Shown here: positions 45,387 to 57,251 of the stretch, one piece after another
Numbering within the stretch: position 1 is the first letter of the stretch
Layout: the number at the start of each line of letters is the position of its first letter
Assembly: GCF_014303395.1 (NCBI RefSeq)
Contig: NZ_CP060298.1
Coordinates: forward strand, 5,103,001-5,167,000
DNA: 64,000 nucleotides
Direction of reading: 5' to 3'
Source of the DNA: Nakamurella sp. PAMC28650
Lineage (GTDB): Bacteria > Actinomycetota > Actinomycetes > Mycobacteriales > Nakamurellaceae
Notes under the pieces: generated by a model
Seen by the model: the letters and a program-made list of their open reading frames with translations, nothing else
Databases searched by the model: none
Told to the model about the DNA's origin: nothing
Position numbers and translations under genes: made by a program

Positions 45387-48300
45387 TCACGCGCCTGCCG
45401 GTCGGGCGTTGAGCGAACCGATGGAGACCGTCACAGGAGCGTTCGTCGAGCTGCTGGACACGTAGGTCGTGAACCCGACCGCGCCGGCGGCCTGCAGACC
45501 GGCGAACCCATCGGAGGAGCTGAGCTGCCACGCTGCCGGCTCGGCGGTACCGGCCGCCCACACCTTCAGCTTCAGGGTGGTGGTGCCCGTCCCGACAACG
45601 TCGAACCGGACGTTGAAGACCTGGTTCGCAGCGAACGTCCCGGTCAACAAGACCTCGGTGGCAAGTGTGACGTCCGTGCTCGAACCCTTGAGCGAGGTCA
45701 GCGCGATACCCACCTTGCCGCCGCCGGCGAACCGCACACGTGCGCGGTACTCGTTGTTGGTCGAGACCCGACGACCGACCACGTACACGTAGGTACCGCC
45801 ACCCGTACCGACCTTGTCCGCCGCGACCGTGGCGGTCAGATCGGTGCTGGTCCTGGCGGTCGCTCCGAGATAGGTCCCTGCAGACGCACCCGCCGTGGGG
45901 GACACGATCTTGCCTACGGATCCGTTGACCGTGATGTTGGCAGCAGTTCCGACCGAGGTCCAGTTCCCACCGAGGTTGGCGGTTCCCCAGCCGGACGTCG
46001 AGGTGCGGCCGAAGGCATCCGTCACGAACGGTGCAGGCAGGCTGACCACGACACTCGCCGTCTTGGTGTTGGTAGCCCCAAGATTGTCGGTCACCGTGAG
46101 ACCGACACTGTAGGTACCAGCCGCCGTGTAGTTATGAGTGATCGACGGTCCGGTCCCAGTGGTCGAATCTCCGAAGGTCCATGCATACGAAGCAATGGTG
46201 CCGTCCGGATCATTCGAACTGGTCCCGTCGAAAGTCGGGCTCAGACCGTTGAACGTGGAAGTGAACGCAGCGATCGGACTCTGGTTTGCTGCCGTCGTGA
46301 CGGTGATCGTCGCGCTCTTGGTACCCGTGGCACCCTGGTTGTCGGTCACCGTCAACACCACGGTGTAGGTACCAGCCGCCGTGTACAGATGCGTCGGGCT
46401 CACCGCCGTACTGCTGGTCGAATCACCGAAATCCCAGCTGTACGAGGCGATCGTGCCGTCCGGATCAGCCGAAGCCGACCCGTTGAACGCAACACTCAAA
46501 TTCGTCGCAGTCGACGTGAACGACGCAGTCGGAGCAACATTCGGCGGTGTCGTGACGGTGATCGTTACGCTCTTGGTACCCGTGGCACCCTGGTTGTCGG
46601 TCACCGTCAACACCACGGTGTAGGTACCAGCCGCCGTGTACAGATGCGTCGGGCTCACCGCCGTACTGCTGGTCGAATCACCGAAATCCCAGCTGTACGA
46701 GGCGATCGTGCCGTCCGGATCAGCCGAAGCCGACCCGTTGAACGCAACACTCAAATTCGTCGCAGTCGACGTGAACGACGCAGTCGGAGCAACATTCGGC
46801 GGTGTCGTGACGGTGATCGTTACGCTCTTGGTACCCGTGGCACCCTGGTTGTCGGTCACCGTCAACACCACGGTGTAGGTACCAGCCGCCGTGTACAGAT
46901 GCGTCGGGCTCACCGCCGTACTGCTGGTCGAATCACCGAAATCCCAGCTGTACGAGGCGATCGTGCCGTCCGGATCAGCCGAAGCCGATCCGTTGAACGC
47001 AACACTCAAATTCGTCGCAGTCGACGTGAACGACGCAGTGGGAGCTTTGTTGGCCGCGGCCGAAGCGTTGTAGTGGGCCGAAACCTGAGCGGAGGTCAAC
47101 TCCACCGAGTAGGCAGCCGCTTCGTCGATCGCACCGGCGAAGTAAGGGCTGTCGCCGCCCCAGTCGCTGTCGCCGCCGACTCTCCAGTAGCCAGCGTATC
47201 CCTGTGCCTGGGTCTGGACATTGGTGGCAACAAGAACGCTGTCAACGTACAACTTCATGCCGTCCGCACCCTGGGTCGCGACGACGTGGTGCCACTTGCT
47301 GTCGTTGTAACTGCCGGCGGTCTGGGCGAGGTTCAGTGTCCCGGTGTAGGTACCGAAGACCAGTTGCCCATTGTTGAGCATGTAGATGTGGCGGTCATAG
47401 TTGCCGCTGTTGCCCTTTTGCTGATCGCCGAAGCCGATGATTTTTCCGCCGTGCGTGGTGGACGTGTTGAACCACGCCTCTTCGCTGTAGACCGAAGGAG
47501 CATTCACCTGGTTCGTCGAGCTCAACGTGCCGTCGATACCGTTGAAAGTGACTGCCGTCCCCGTCGGTGCGCCGACATTACTTGCAGTACCGAAGGTCTC
47601 GCCACCGCTGTACACACCGGCATTGCTGTTGCCGGAAAGGTCGGTCGCGGACGTCCCAGAGGTCTCGTCCATCCGGTAAAAGACATCGGGCGATGAGTTG
47701 TAGACCGCCGCGCCATAGGGATCGGCGGGAGCGGTGGCCCCTGGCAGGGACCGCCCCGAGTCGACGAACTGCTGGCGAACCTGGGCCAGGCTAAGAGCGC
47801 TCGGGTAGATGGCGACCTCATCGATGGTGCCCGCCAGGTAGGGGTTGTCATTCCACGAACTGTCCCCCCCGACCCGCCAGTAACCCACGTAGGACTGACC
47901 GACCGTCGTGGACGTCGTACCGACACGCTTGCCGTCGACGTAGAAGGCCATCCCGGCGCTCGACATGGACCCGACCACCTGATGCCACTGTCCGTCGTTG
48001 AACGTCCCGGTCGTGCTGATGGTAACCAACGCGCCGGTGTAGACACCGAAGTAGAGATGTCCTGCTGCGTCCATGTAGATGTGGCGGTCGTAGCTGGAAC
48101 TGTTGCCCGTCGTAGCGTTCCCGTATCCGAGGATCTTTCCGCCGGAGGTCGAGGTCGTCTGGAACCATGCAGCTTCGGTAAAGGTGTCGGGCGCCTGAAC
48201 GGCAGAGCCGTTCACAGCGAACCCGGACGAACCGTCGAAAGCTGCAGCACTGGTGTCCTCCGGTTGCGATCCACCGCCCACCCTGGTGACGGCGCTGTTG

Positions 48301-50096
48301 AGGGTGAGGTCGTCGTAGGCGGCCCAGTCGTATCCCACAGTTCCGGAACTCTCACCCAATCTCCAGAAGTGGCTGGCCCCGGCCGAGATGACGTCGTTGG
48401 CAAAGGCACTGTTCGCACCAGCCGTTGCAATGGTGACGGTCTTCGTGCTTCCGACAGCCGAATTACCCGCAGGGTCATAGGCGTAGACCCGGTAGCTGTG
48501 CGTTGAGCCCGGAGCCAGGCCCGTATCGGTGAAACCGATGCTGGGCTGGTTCCAGAATGTCGAGTTCGCCGTGGTGGTGTAGATCGGGGTCGCAGTCTTT
48601 CCGTCCCGGACCACCTTGTAGGTGAGCGCGAGGTCATCACGGTCGTTGGTGGTCTGCCAAGCGACGCGCGCCGTCCCCGCGCTGAGAGAAACCACCGAGG
48701 TCACCAGGGTCGGTTGAGACGCTTCCGGTCCAACTTTGTTGGGTGTACCCACAGCGAACCTCACGAGACCCTGTTGGGCTACTCCGTTCACCGACGGAAA
48801 CTCCCCACCTTCAATGATGTATTGACTGTTGCCCGTGATCGTCCAAGCGGCCTGTCCTTGACCTGTATAGGTACCCTGCACCAGGTTCGGAAACCAGTCG
48901 ACGATGGACGGGCTGACGTTGCCGAACCAGTCGAAGTAGCCGTAGGGATCGTGTCCGATGGTGCCCGTCGCGTTTGTTGTGAAAGCCAACGAACGATGCG
49001 GTGTCCAAGGATTTGTCTGGGGAAAGCCGCCGATATTGCCGCAGTAGTGAGCGTGGCTGACGGTGTAGACAGTGTTGTTGGTGACGAAGTTGCCGTACGT
49101 GTCTCCGTGGCAGTCTTCGATCCACTGCACGTTGCCGTCCATGTCAGCTTGGAACGTGCCCTCAAGATTGCCGCCGGACCCGAAGACATACCCATTGCCG
49201 TAGATGTAGGTGCCATCGGTCGTCAGACCGAGAATGGACGCGTTCGCGCCGGCATCGCGCACCTTCTGGGTGGCGTTCCATGGGAGAACCCCTCCATTCA
49301 CCGGGTCCACTGCAGCCATGCCGTAGTTGGGCAACCCGCCGACGTTCTGGAACTGACCGCCGATGATCAGCTTGGACTGGTCCGGCGCCATGACCATCGC
49401 GGCCACGTGGGAGTCCGCACCCGGGTTCCACGAGGTGAGGGCGCCGGTCGCGGCTGTGAAAGCAGCCACGTAGGCGCGCGGTGTTCCATTTGCGTTCTGA
49501 AACGATCCCCCGACGTACACCGTAGTGTTGGTGGCGACGATGGACTTCACCCTGGCGTCCACCGAGGCGGTGAACGTGCCGATGATCGCACCCGTGGACG
49601 CGTTGTATGCGGCTATCCGCTGGTGGGTCTGGCCGTTGGCGGAAGTGAAATCACCGCCGACGTAGACCCTCGTCCCGTCGGGCGAGGCGGCGACGACGTA
49701 ACCTGGTGCGTTCAGATAGGGAACGATCGAGGTGACCAGATTGCCGGTCGAAAGCGTGTAGACGAGGATGTTGTTGCGCGCCACATTGTTCGAGCCTGCT
49801 GCTGAGCCCGCCGGGCGGGCGTTCGCGAATCCGCCGACTACCCAGACGGAACTGCCGACGATCGCCTGCGACCAGGCAACTCCGTCGATCTGAACGGTGG
49901 GAAGGGCGTCCGCCGTTGCCAGATTGCTGGTGCGCGGAGCGGTCGGACTCAGGCCCGAAGAGATCGCTGCCGCCGCAGTGGGGGCCGCTGCTGCTGGCAC
50001 GGCGGCGACCACGGTCACCAGCAGACCGGCGGCAACCAGTGCGACAGTCGTCCCCATTGCCGACAACCTCCGCGCCAATCCGGATAACTTGCGCAT
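45387..50096 (-). CDS. large secreted protein: beta-propeller, FN3, two LamG, four PKD
   Basis: A 1569-residue exported protein. Signal peptide is about 1-38 (cleavage in VPAAAAP). Residues about 50-455 repeat VYVGGDFT/VYVGGSFQ/LIIGGQF blades of a DUF5122-like propeller. FN3 is about 458-552. Two LamG-like domains are about 558-780 and 791-1010, each with YDRHIYM and GYWRVGGDS. Four PKD domains follow (1017-1101, 1102-1186, 1187-1270, 1271-1353); the first three are almost identical. The C-terminal beta-rich domain (1355-1569) looks like another LamG-type or carbohydrate-binding fold. No sortase signal or terminal helix is seen. It probably binds glycans or adheres. ATG 50096 follows AGGAGAG. 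Confidence 0.88.
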   Translation of the reverse strand: MRKLSGLARRLSAMGTTVALVAAGLLVTVVAAVPAAAAPTAAAAISSGLSPTAPRTSNLATADALPTVQIDGVAWSQAIVGSSVWVVGGFANARPAGSAAGSNNVARNNILVYTLSTGNLVTSIVPYLNAPGYVVAASPDGTRVYVGGDFTSANGQTHQRIAAYNASTGAIIGTFTASVDARVKSIVATNTTVYVGGSFQNANGTPRAYVAAFTAATGALTSWNPGADSHVAAMVMAPDQSKLIIGGQFQNVGGLPNYGMAAVDPVNGGVLPWNATQKVRDAGANASILGLTTDGTYIYGNGYVFGSGGNLEGTFQADMDGNVQWIEDCHGDTYGNFVTNNTVYTVSHAHYCGNIGGFPQTNPWTPHRSLAFTTNATGTIGHDPYGYFDWFGNVSPSIVDWFPNLVQGTYTGQGQAAWTITGNSQYIIEGGEFPSVNGVAQQGLVRFAVGTPNKVGPEASQPTLVTSVVSLSAGTARVAWQTTNDRDDLALTYKVVRDGKTATPIYTTTANSTFWNQPSIGFTDTGLAPGSTHSYRVYAYDPAGNSAVGSTKTVTIATAGANSAFANDVISAGASHFWRLGESSGTVGYDWAAYDDLTLNSAVTRVGGGSQPEDTSAAAFDGSSGFAVNGSAVQAPDTFTEAAWFQTTSTSGGKILGYGNATTGNSSSYDRHIYMDAAGHLYFGVYTGALVTISTTGTFNDGQWHQVVGSMSSAGMAFYVDGKRVGTTSTTVGQSYVGYWRVGGDSSWNDNPYLAGTIDEVAIYPSALSLAQVRQQFVDSGRSLPGATAPADPYGAAVYNSSPDVFYRMDETSGTSATDLSGNSNAGVYSGGETFGTASNVGAPTGTAVTFNGIDGTLSSTNQVNAPSVYSEEAWFNTSTTHGGKIIGFGDQQKGNSGNYDRHIYMLNNGQLVFGTYTGTLNLAQTAGSYNDSKWHHVVATQGADGMKLYVDSVLVATNVQTQAQGYAGYWRVGGDSDWGGDSPYFAGAIDEAAAYSVELTSAQVSAHYNASAAANKAPTASFTSTATNLSVAFNGSASADPDGTIASYSWDFGDSTSSTAVSPTHLYTAAGTYTVVLTVTDNQGATGTKSVTITVTTPPNVAPTASFTSTATNLSVAFNGSASADPDGTIASYSWDFGDSTSSTAVSPTHLYTAAGTYTVVLTVTDNQGATGTKSVTITVTTPPNVAPTASFTSTATNLSVAFNGSASADPDGTIASYSWDFGDSTSSTAVSPTHLYTAAGTYTVVLTVTDNQGATGTKSATITVTTAANQSPIAAFTSTFNGLSPTFDGTSSNDPDGTIASYAWTFGDSTTGTGPSITHNYTAAGTYSVGLTVTDNLGATNTKTASVVVSLPAPFVTDAFGRTSTSGWGTANLGGNWTSVGTAANITVNGSVGKIVSPTAGASAGTYLGATARTSTDLTATVAADKVGTGGGTYVYVVGRRVSTNNEYRARVRFAGGGKVGIALTSLKGSSTDVTLATEVLLTGTFAANQVFNVRFDVVGTGTTTLKLKVWAAGTAEPAAWQLSSSDGFAGLQAAGAVGFTTYVSSSSTNAPVTVSIGSLNARPAGA
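46294..47045 (-). repeat. three near-identical 255-bp tandem PKD-coding repeats
   Basis: A period of exactly 255 bp (85 codons) gives copies at about 46294-46545, 46546-46800 and 46801-47045. They differ at only a few bases (for example GTCGCG versus GTTACG and GACCCG versus GATCCG). A fourth PKD at 46040-46290 is clearly diverged. This indicates recent duplication or gene conversion. Confidence 0.95.
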
Positions 50097-50110
50097 CGAA
50101 CTCTCCTGAG

Positions 50111-50914
50111 TCATTTGACAGCACCGACAAACTGGACGATTGGAGCAGAGGGCGAATAGCTGACGCTGACGTTGACGGGGTTCTCATGATCCGACGTCAG
50201 TGAATACACGTAGATCGCAGAGGATGACTTCCCCGCCGCGAGGGTCCCGCTGAACGAGGTTGCGGGTGGTCCGGTGAACTGTGAACTGGGCACTCCACTA
50301 CGGTCTGTCACATTCACCACAACTTTGGAGACGTCGATCGGGGCCGTTGTACCGTTCTTGATGGAAATCGTCATCTTGACTGCCGGCCCCGAAACCTCCC
50401 CCGGTCCCTTCGCCTGCGCCGTCACCGATTGATAGGAGGCGATGGTTATGAGGACCTTGCCGGTGACCGCAGTCTTTCCGAGTGCAATCGGCGGGAGAGA
50501 CGTCAGCGAGACGGATGGGACGGTCTCGTTGATGTTTCCGAGCGTCCGCTGGGCGATGGTGCTCGTCAGGAGCGGCGGAACGACAGACGGATTGGACGTC
50601 GTACTGGTGGCGGTGGTGGATGAGCCAGTGGCGCCTGTCGACCGAGGTCCCGAGGCCGCGGCGCTGTCCGAGGATGACGCAATCCCAGGGGCGGGGACCG
50701 ATGCGGCATCTCCTGAATTCGGAGCTGGGGCGGCTATCGAAGCACCCGAGCCCACGGTAGCGCCGGTTGCCGACAGGGCGACCCCGGATGACGATGAGGC
50801 GGCGGCCGACGAGGGGGTCGAGTCGGACGTGCACCCGGCAACCAGAAGAGTCCCACCCAGGGCCAGGCACCACAGGGCGGCCGGCAGTCCGCCACGTTCT
50901 TTCGAGGTGGTCAT
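50111..50914 (-). CDS. putative lipoprotein with Ser/Thr-rich linker
   Basis: A 267-residue exported lipoprotein: lipobox VAGC (C28), a Ser/Ala/Thr-rich linker to about residue 110, and a C-terminal beta-sandwich-like domain (about 135-267) with GPAVKMTISIKNGTTAPIDV and YSLTSDHENPVNVSVSYSPS. This pattern resembles secreted DUF4352/CARDB-like domains, but I do not assign a family. It starts within the stop of the small gene upstream (ATGA) and ends 15 bp before the large secreted protein, so the two may work together at the surface. Confidence 0.72.
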   Translation of the reverse strand: MTTSKERGGLPAALWCLALGGTLLVAGCTSDSTPSSAAASSSSGVALSATGATVGSGASIAAPAPNSGDAASVPAPGIASSSDSAAASGPRSTGATGSSTTATSTTSNPSVVPPLLTSTIAQRTLGNINETVPSVSLTSLPPIALGKTAVTGKVLITIASYQSVTAQAKGPGEVSGPAVKMTISIKNGTTAPIDVSKVVVNVTDRSGVPSSQFTGPPATSFSGTLAAGKSSSAIYVYSLTSDHENPVNVSVSYSPSAPIVQFVGAVK

Positions 50915-51093
50915 CCGGCTCTCACACCCAATGCCTGCACGTCGCCGAACCAGGCCAAGAACCGGGCGTTCGCTGCCGCACCCGGGATGGTCTTCCGGGC
51001 GCCTACCAGTGCCGCGACGACGTGGCGGTCACCGAGACGATCGGTCCGGGCACCGCCTTCGACCACGGTGGTGACGCTGTCAACGCTGGACAT
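50911..51093 (-). CDS. small protein, 60 residues, overlapping both neighbours
   Basis: Not recognised. It starts at ATG 51093 with GGAG five bases upstream, overlaps the glycosyltransferase stop by 14 bp, and its stop forms ATGA with the lipoprotein start. Those tight overlaps, plus a sequence like VVAALVGARKTIPGAAANAR, support translation. It has no membrane segment or cysteine. A longer frame to 51123 is possible. Confidence 0.5.
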   Translation of the reverse strand: MSSVDSVTTVVEGGARTDRLGDRHVVAALVGARKTIPGAAANARFLAWFGDVQALGVRAG

Positions 51094-52309
51094 CGGACTC
51101 CGCTCCGCGGGCCACGAGCGCATCCTGCCGAACGCTGGACACAGCCGAACGGCCGGACGCCGCGAGGCGCCGGCAGAGATCCTCGTACTTGTCGGTCACG
51201 TCGTCCCAGTCGTAGCGAGCGGCCTCGCGGCTTGCGGCGTGACCGCGCTCGATGACGGTCTCAACGTCGGATTCGGATTTGTCGATCAACAGCGCAAGGT
51301 CGTGGGGGCCGCTGAAATACCGGCCCGAGGATCCGAGGACCTCCCGGTTGAAGCCGACATCGAACGCCTGGGTGGCGGTCCCAGCCCCAATCGCCCGCAG
51401 GAGCGACGGATTGGTGCCGCCCACCGAATGGCCATGAAGATAGGTCCGTGCGCCGGAATACAACTGGTCGAGAAGTTCCTGGTCCCAGACACCGCCCAGG
51501 AAGCGCACACGTCCGTCCGCGGCATTGTGGATTCGTCTCGTGTAGTCGTCCGCATACGGTGCCGATCCGACCACGATCAGCGGTAGTGCCGCATTGCTGT
51601 GCACAAAACCCTTCACGATCTCTTCGACATGGTTCTCCGGCTCGAACCGGGCCACCACGAGGTGATATCCGTCTACGATGAGGTCCAATTCTGACAGTCG
51701 ATCGGATTTGGACCCCACAACCGGAGCACCGTAGGCAATCAGGTCTGCTGCCGCAGCATAGGTATTGCGGTAGTACTCGGCGATCCCGACGGCATCGGCG
51801 ATCAGCGCACCGGACCAGCGGACGCTCAGCTTCTCCGCCGCTCGGTAGTAGCGCTGCCCGGCCGTGCCCCACTTCGCCCGCTGCCACTCCAGCCCATCGA
51901 CGTGCGTTGCGAAAGGAATGCCCCGGGCGCGCAGAACAGGAAGGAACGGAGCGTTCGCACAGTTGAAGACGACCGCAACATCCGTGCGGTGACGTGCGAG
52001 ATGAGCCACCGAAAGCGCCGTGTGGCTCAGTGTTTCAAGGGACCGACGACGCATGGCAGGCAGTTGGACGAGAGACATCCCGCGGTAGTTCGCCAGGCTG
52101 TCCGTGTCTCCGCCGTGCTTGCGGCAGTACACCACCACCTCGTGGCCGCGATCGGCGAGTCGGGCCCCGACTTCTTCCACGCAGGTCTCGAAGCCGCCAT
52201 AGTGCGCCGGAACCCCCCTGGTACCGACCAGGGCGATACTCAGCGACTCTGACTCTCGTTGGCCGGCCCCCCGCGTGAATCCGGGCTCGGCGCCTGAAAT
52301 TGAATCCAC
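51080..52309 (-). CDS. DUF1972/GT4 glycosyltransferase (rhamnosyltransferase-like)
   Basis: A 409-residue GT-B enzyme. The DUF1972 N-terminus is SIALVGTRGVPAHYGGFETC; the C-terminal donor part is NHVEEIVKGFVHSN, VRFLGGVWDQELLDQLYSGA and HSVGGTNPSLLRAIGAGTAT, with the EX7E-like site replaced as in this family. Related proteins add rhamnose or galactose to lipid-linked glycans. The GTG at 52309 is inferred from GGTGA upstream and proximity to the preceding stop; the longer frame is non-coding. It is the second gene of the minus-strand run that begins at 52695. Confidence 0.87.
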   Translation of the reverse strand: MDSISGAEPGFTRGAGQRESESLSIALVGTRGVPAHYGGFETCVEEVGARLADRGHEVVVYCRKHGGDTDSLANYRGMSLVQLPAMRRRSLETLSHTALSVAHLARHRTDVAVVFNCANAPFLPVLRARGIPFATHVDGLEWQRAKWGTAGQRYYRAAEKLSVRWSGALIADAVGIAEYYRNTYAAAADLIAYGAPVVGSKSDRLSELDLIVDGYHLVVARFEPENHVEEIVKGFVHSNAALPLIVVGSAPYADDYTRRIHNAADGRVRFLGGVWDQELLDQLYSGARTYLHGHSVGGTNPSLLRAIGAGTATQAFDVGFNREVLGSSGRYFSGPHDLALLIDKSESDVETVIERGHAASREAARYDWDDVTDKYEDLCRRLAASGRSAVSSVRQDALVARGAESDVQR

Positions 52310-52311
52310 TC

Positions 52312-52695
52312 TCAGATCACCGTGACGGGTCGACTGAGGTCGCCGAGCGGCTCGGCCGGCCCTTGCTTGACTTCGCGGGGCCCAGCGTCGGAGGTGCTTG
52401 GTGGTGACGCGGAGGCACCTGACGCGGTGGCGACCGCACGCTGACCGGAACGAGAAGCTGCTACCAGACCACTGACCAGGATGACCAGACCCAGAAGCGC
52501 CCAGCTCAGCGTTCCGAGGGGCATCCCGAGAATGGAAGGCGCACCCACGCCGGCCGACGACGAAGCGGCAGAATCGGTTGGATCCGTGGAAGCTGCAGCA
52601 GCTGTGCCGGCCGACACCAGAACAAGGGAGACGGCCGCGCTGACAACCGTGACCAGGTTGCACAAGAGCCCAGTGATTCCTGGACGACGAAACAT
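52312..52695 (-). CDS. small membrane protein with signal peptide
   Basis: A 127-residue protein with a first hydrophobic segment (about 8-35, ending in ASA/TAAAAS) that may be cleaved, a Ser/Gly-rich spacer, a second membrane helix (about 58-76, LSWALLGLVILVSGLVAAS) and a polar cytoplasmic tail. No family is recognised. ATG 52695 follows AAGGGGG. It is the first gene of the run toward the large secreted protein. Confidence 0.65.
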   Translation of the reverse strand: MFRRPGITGLLCNLVTVVSAAVSLVLVSAGTAAAASTDPTDSAASSSAGVGAPSILGMPLGTLSWALLGLVILVSGLVAASRSGQRAVATASGASASPPSTSDAGPREVKQGPAEPLGDLSRPVTVI

Positions 52696-53125
52696 CGGGT
52701 GAGCCCCCTTCGAGGCGGTACGCGGTCTTGCTGCACTCGTACCCAGGTGATCCCCGACAGCCCACCTGTGCCACGCAGCCTCCATTTGGAGTAAGTCAAA
52801 GGTAACAGATCGTGTCCGTGAAGGAAACTAGGAGTGGAAATTCACCAGTTCGTTCAGTCGGAGGGATGCAAACGAGCACCGAGAACTACACAAAGTGACA
52901 ATAAATCTTCGCTCCGTTGACGGACGTACTCCGACCAAGTGATCGCCGTCCACCACTTACTTGACGAGTCAAACATTCCTTGATCAAGCCGTGACCTTTT
53001 CGTGATGACTACGCACAGCAATGATCGATCAGCACTGTCAGCCTCCCGAATGCCTGCAGGCCGATCAGATCGCCCGTCCCGTCGCTTGTCATCTGCCCGT
53101 CATCACCATCGGCCAGTATCGACAC
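52696..53125. other. divergent promoter region of the surface locus and ppc
   Basis: 430 bp with clearly lower GC content between 52780 and 53010. A short palindrome CTCCATTTGGAG lies near 52782. It should contain the promoters of the minus-strand run and of ppc; I could not fix a -10/-35 pair with confidence. No gene is supported. Confidence 0.5.
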
Positions 53126-55918
<2,793 letters not shown>

Positions 55919-55931
55919 CTGGGGACTACAC

Positions 55932-57251
55932 GTGACAAGAATGACCGTCGTCGGATGCGGCTATCTGGGGGCCGTGCACGCTGCCTGCATGGCCAGCGTC
56001 GGGCATCAGGTCGTCGGCATCGACGTCGACGGGCCCAAGATCGAGTCGCTGCAGGCCGGCAAGGCGCCCTTCTTCGAGCCGGGCTTCGAACAGGTCCTGC
56101 AGGAGGCGCTGGCCACCGGCCGACTCACCTTCACCACGGACATGGCCTCGGCCAGTGGCAACACCGTTCACTTCGTCTGCGTCGGGACCCCCCAGCGGGC
56201 CGGTGAGAACGCCGCCGACATGACCTACGTCAACGCCGCGGTCGGCGCTCTGGCTCCGAAACTGTCGCCGGGTGACCTGGTGGTCGGCAAGTCGACGGTC
56301 CCGGTCGGAACGGCCGCCCGGCTGGCGGCCATCGTCGCCGAACATGAACCGACCGCCATGCTGGCCTGGAACCCGGAGTTCTTGCGCGAGGGATTTGCCG
56401 TCGAGGACACCCTGACGCCGGACCGGCTCGTCTACGGCCTCCCGCCGACGCCCGCGGCGGCGGCGACGGCCAAGGCCATGCTGGACGAGGTCTACGCCAT
56501 CCCGCTGTCCCAGGACACCCCGTTGGTCACCACCGACTACGCGACGGCCGAGCTCGTCAAGGTGGCCGCCAACTCATTCCTGGCCACCAAGATCTCCTTC
56601 ATCAACGCAATGGCGGAGGTGTGCGAGGCCACCGGGGCCGACGTCGTGCAGCTGGCCGACGCGATCGGGCACGACGCACGCATCGGCCGCCGATTCCTCA
56701 ACGCGGGTCTGGGCTTCGGCGGCGGTTGCCTGCCGAAGGACATCAGGGCGTTCATGGCACGGGCCGGCGAACTCGGAGCCGACCAGGCCCTGGCCTTCCT
56801 GCGCGAGATCGACTCGATCAACATCCGCCGGCGGGTGCGAATGGTGGACCTGGCCCGCGAGGTCTGCGGAGGTTCCATCGTCGGCCGCCGGATCGCTGTG
56901 CTCGGCGCTGCGTTCAAGCCGAACAGCGACGACATCCGCGACTCGCCGGCCCTGGACGTGGCGGCCCAACTCCAGGTGCAGGGCGCCACCGTGACGGTCA
57001 CCGACCCGGAGGCGCTGACCAATGCCCGCCGGGTCTGGCCGGGGTTGAACTACGCCGACACCGCGCTCGAGGCCGCCACGGACGCCGACCTGGTGCTCGT
57101 GCTGACCGAGTGGGACCAGTACCGCTCGCTCGACCCGGGTGATCTGGCCACCGTCGTCGCCGGGAAGCGCATGCTCGACGGCCGCAACGCCCTTGATCCG
57201 GTGCGCTGGCGTAATGCCGGCTGGACCTACCGCGCCCTCGGTCGTCCGTGA
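55932..57251 (+). CDS. UDP-glucose 6-dehydrogenase
   Basis: A 439-residue enzyme oxidising UDP-glucose to UDP-glucuronate with two NAD+. The N-terminal Rossmann motif is VVGCGYLGAVHAA; substrate-binding EFLREGFAVED; catalytic cysteine C266 is in GFGGGCLPKD; the C-terminal UDP-binding domain has GAAFKPNSDDIRDSP. It supplies a precursor for acidic polysaccharide and probably serves the 26-53 kb locus. The start may be GTG 55932 or ATG 55941. Its stop overlaps the DUF4012 gene start by four bases (GTGA). Confidence 0.94.
   Translation: MTRMTVVGCGYLGAVHAACMASVGHQVVGIDVDGPKIESLQAGKAPFFEPGFEQVLQEALATGRLTFTTDMASASGNTVHFVCVGTPQRAGENAADMTYVNAAVGALAPKLSPGDLVVGKSTVPVGTAARLAAIVAEHEPTAMLAWNPEFLREGFAVEDTLTPDRLVYGLPPTPAAAATAKAMLDEVYAIPLSQDTPLVTTDYATAELVKVAANSFLATKISFINAMAEVCEATGADVVQLADAIGHDARIGRRFLNAGLGFGGGCLPKDIRAFMARAGELGADQALAFLREIDSINIRRRVRMVDLAREVCGGSIVGRRIAVLGAAFKPNSDDIRDSPALDVAAQLQVQGATVTVTDPEALTNARRVWPGLNYADTALEAATDADLVLVLTEWDQYRSLDPGDLATVVAGKRMLDGRNALDPVRWRNAGWTYRALGRP

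Noticed and set aside
46294-47045. CRISPR array
   Set aside because: The repeats are 255 bp, contiguous, in frame and encode PKD domains; there are no spacers.
45165-47696. 843-residue forward frame opposite the large secreted protein
   Set aside because: Arg/Gly/Thr-rich repeats mirror the PKD repeats on the other strand; this is an antisense artefact.
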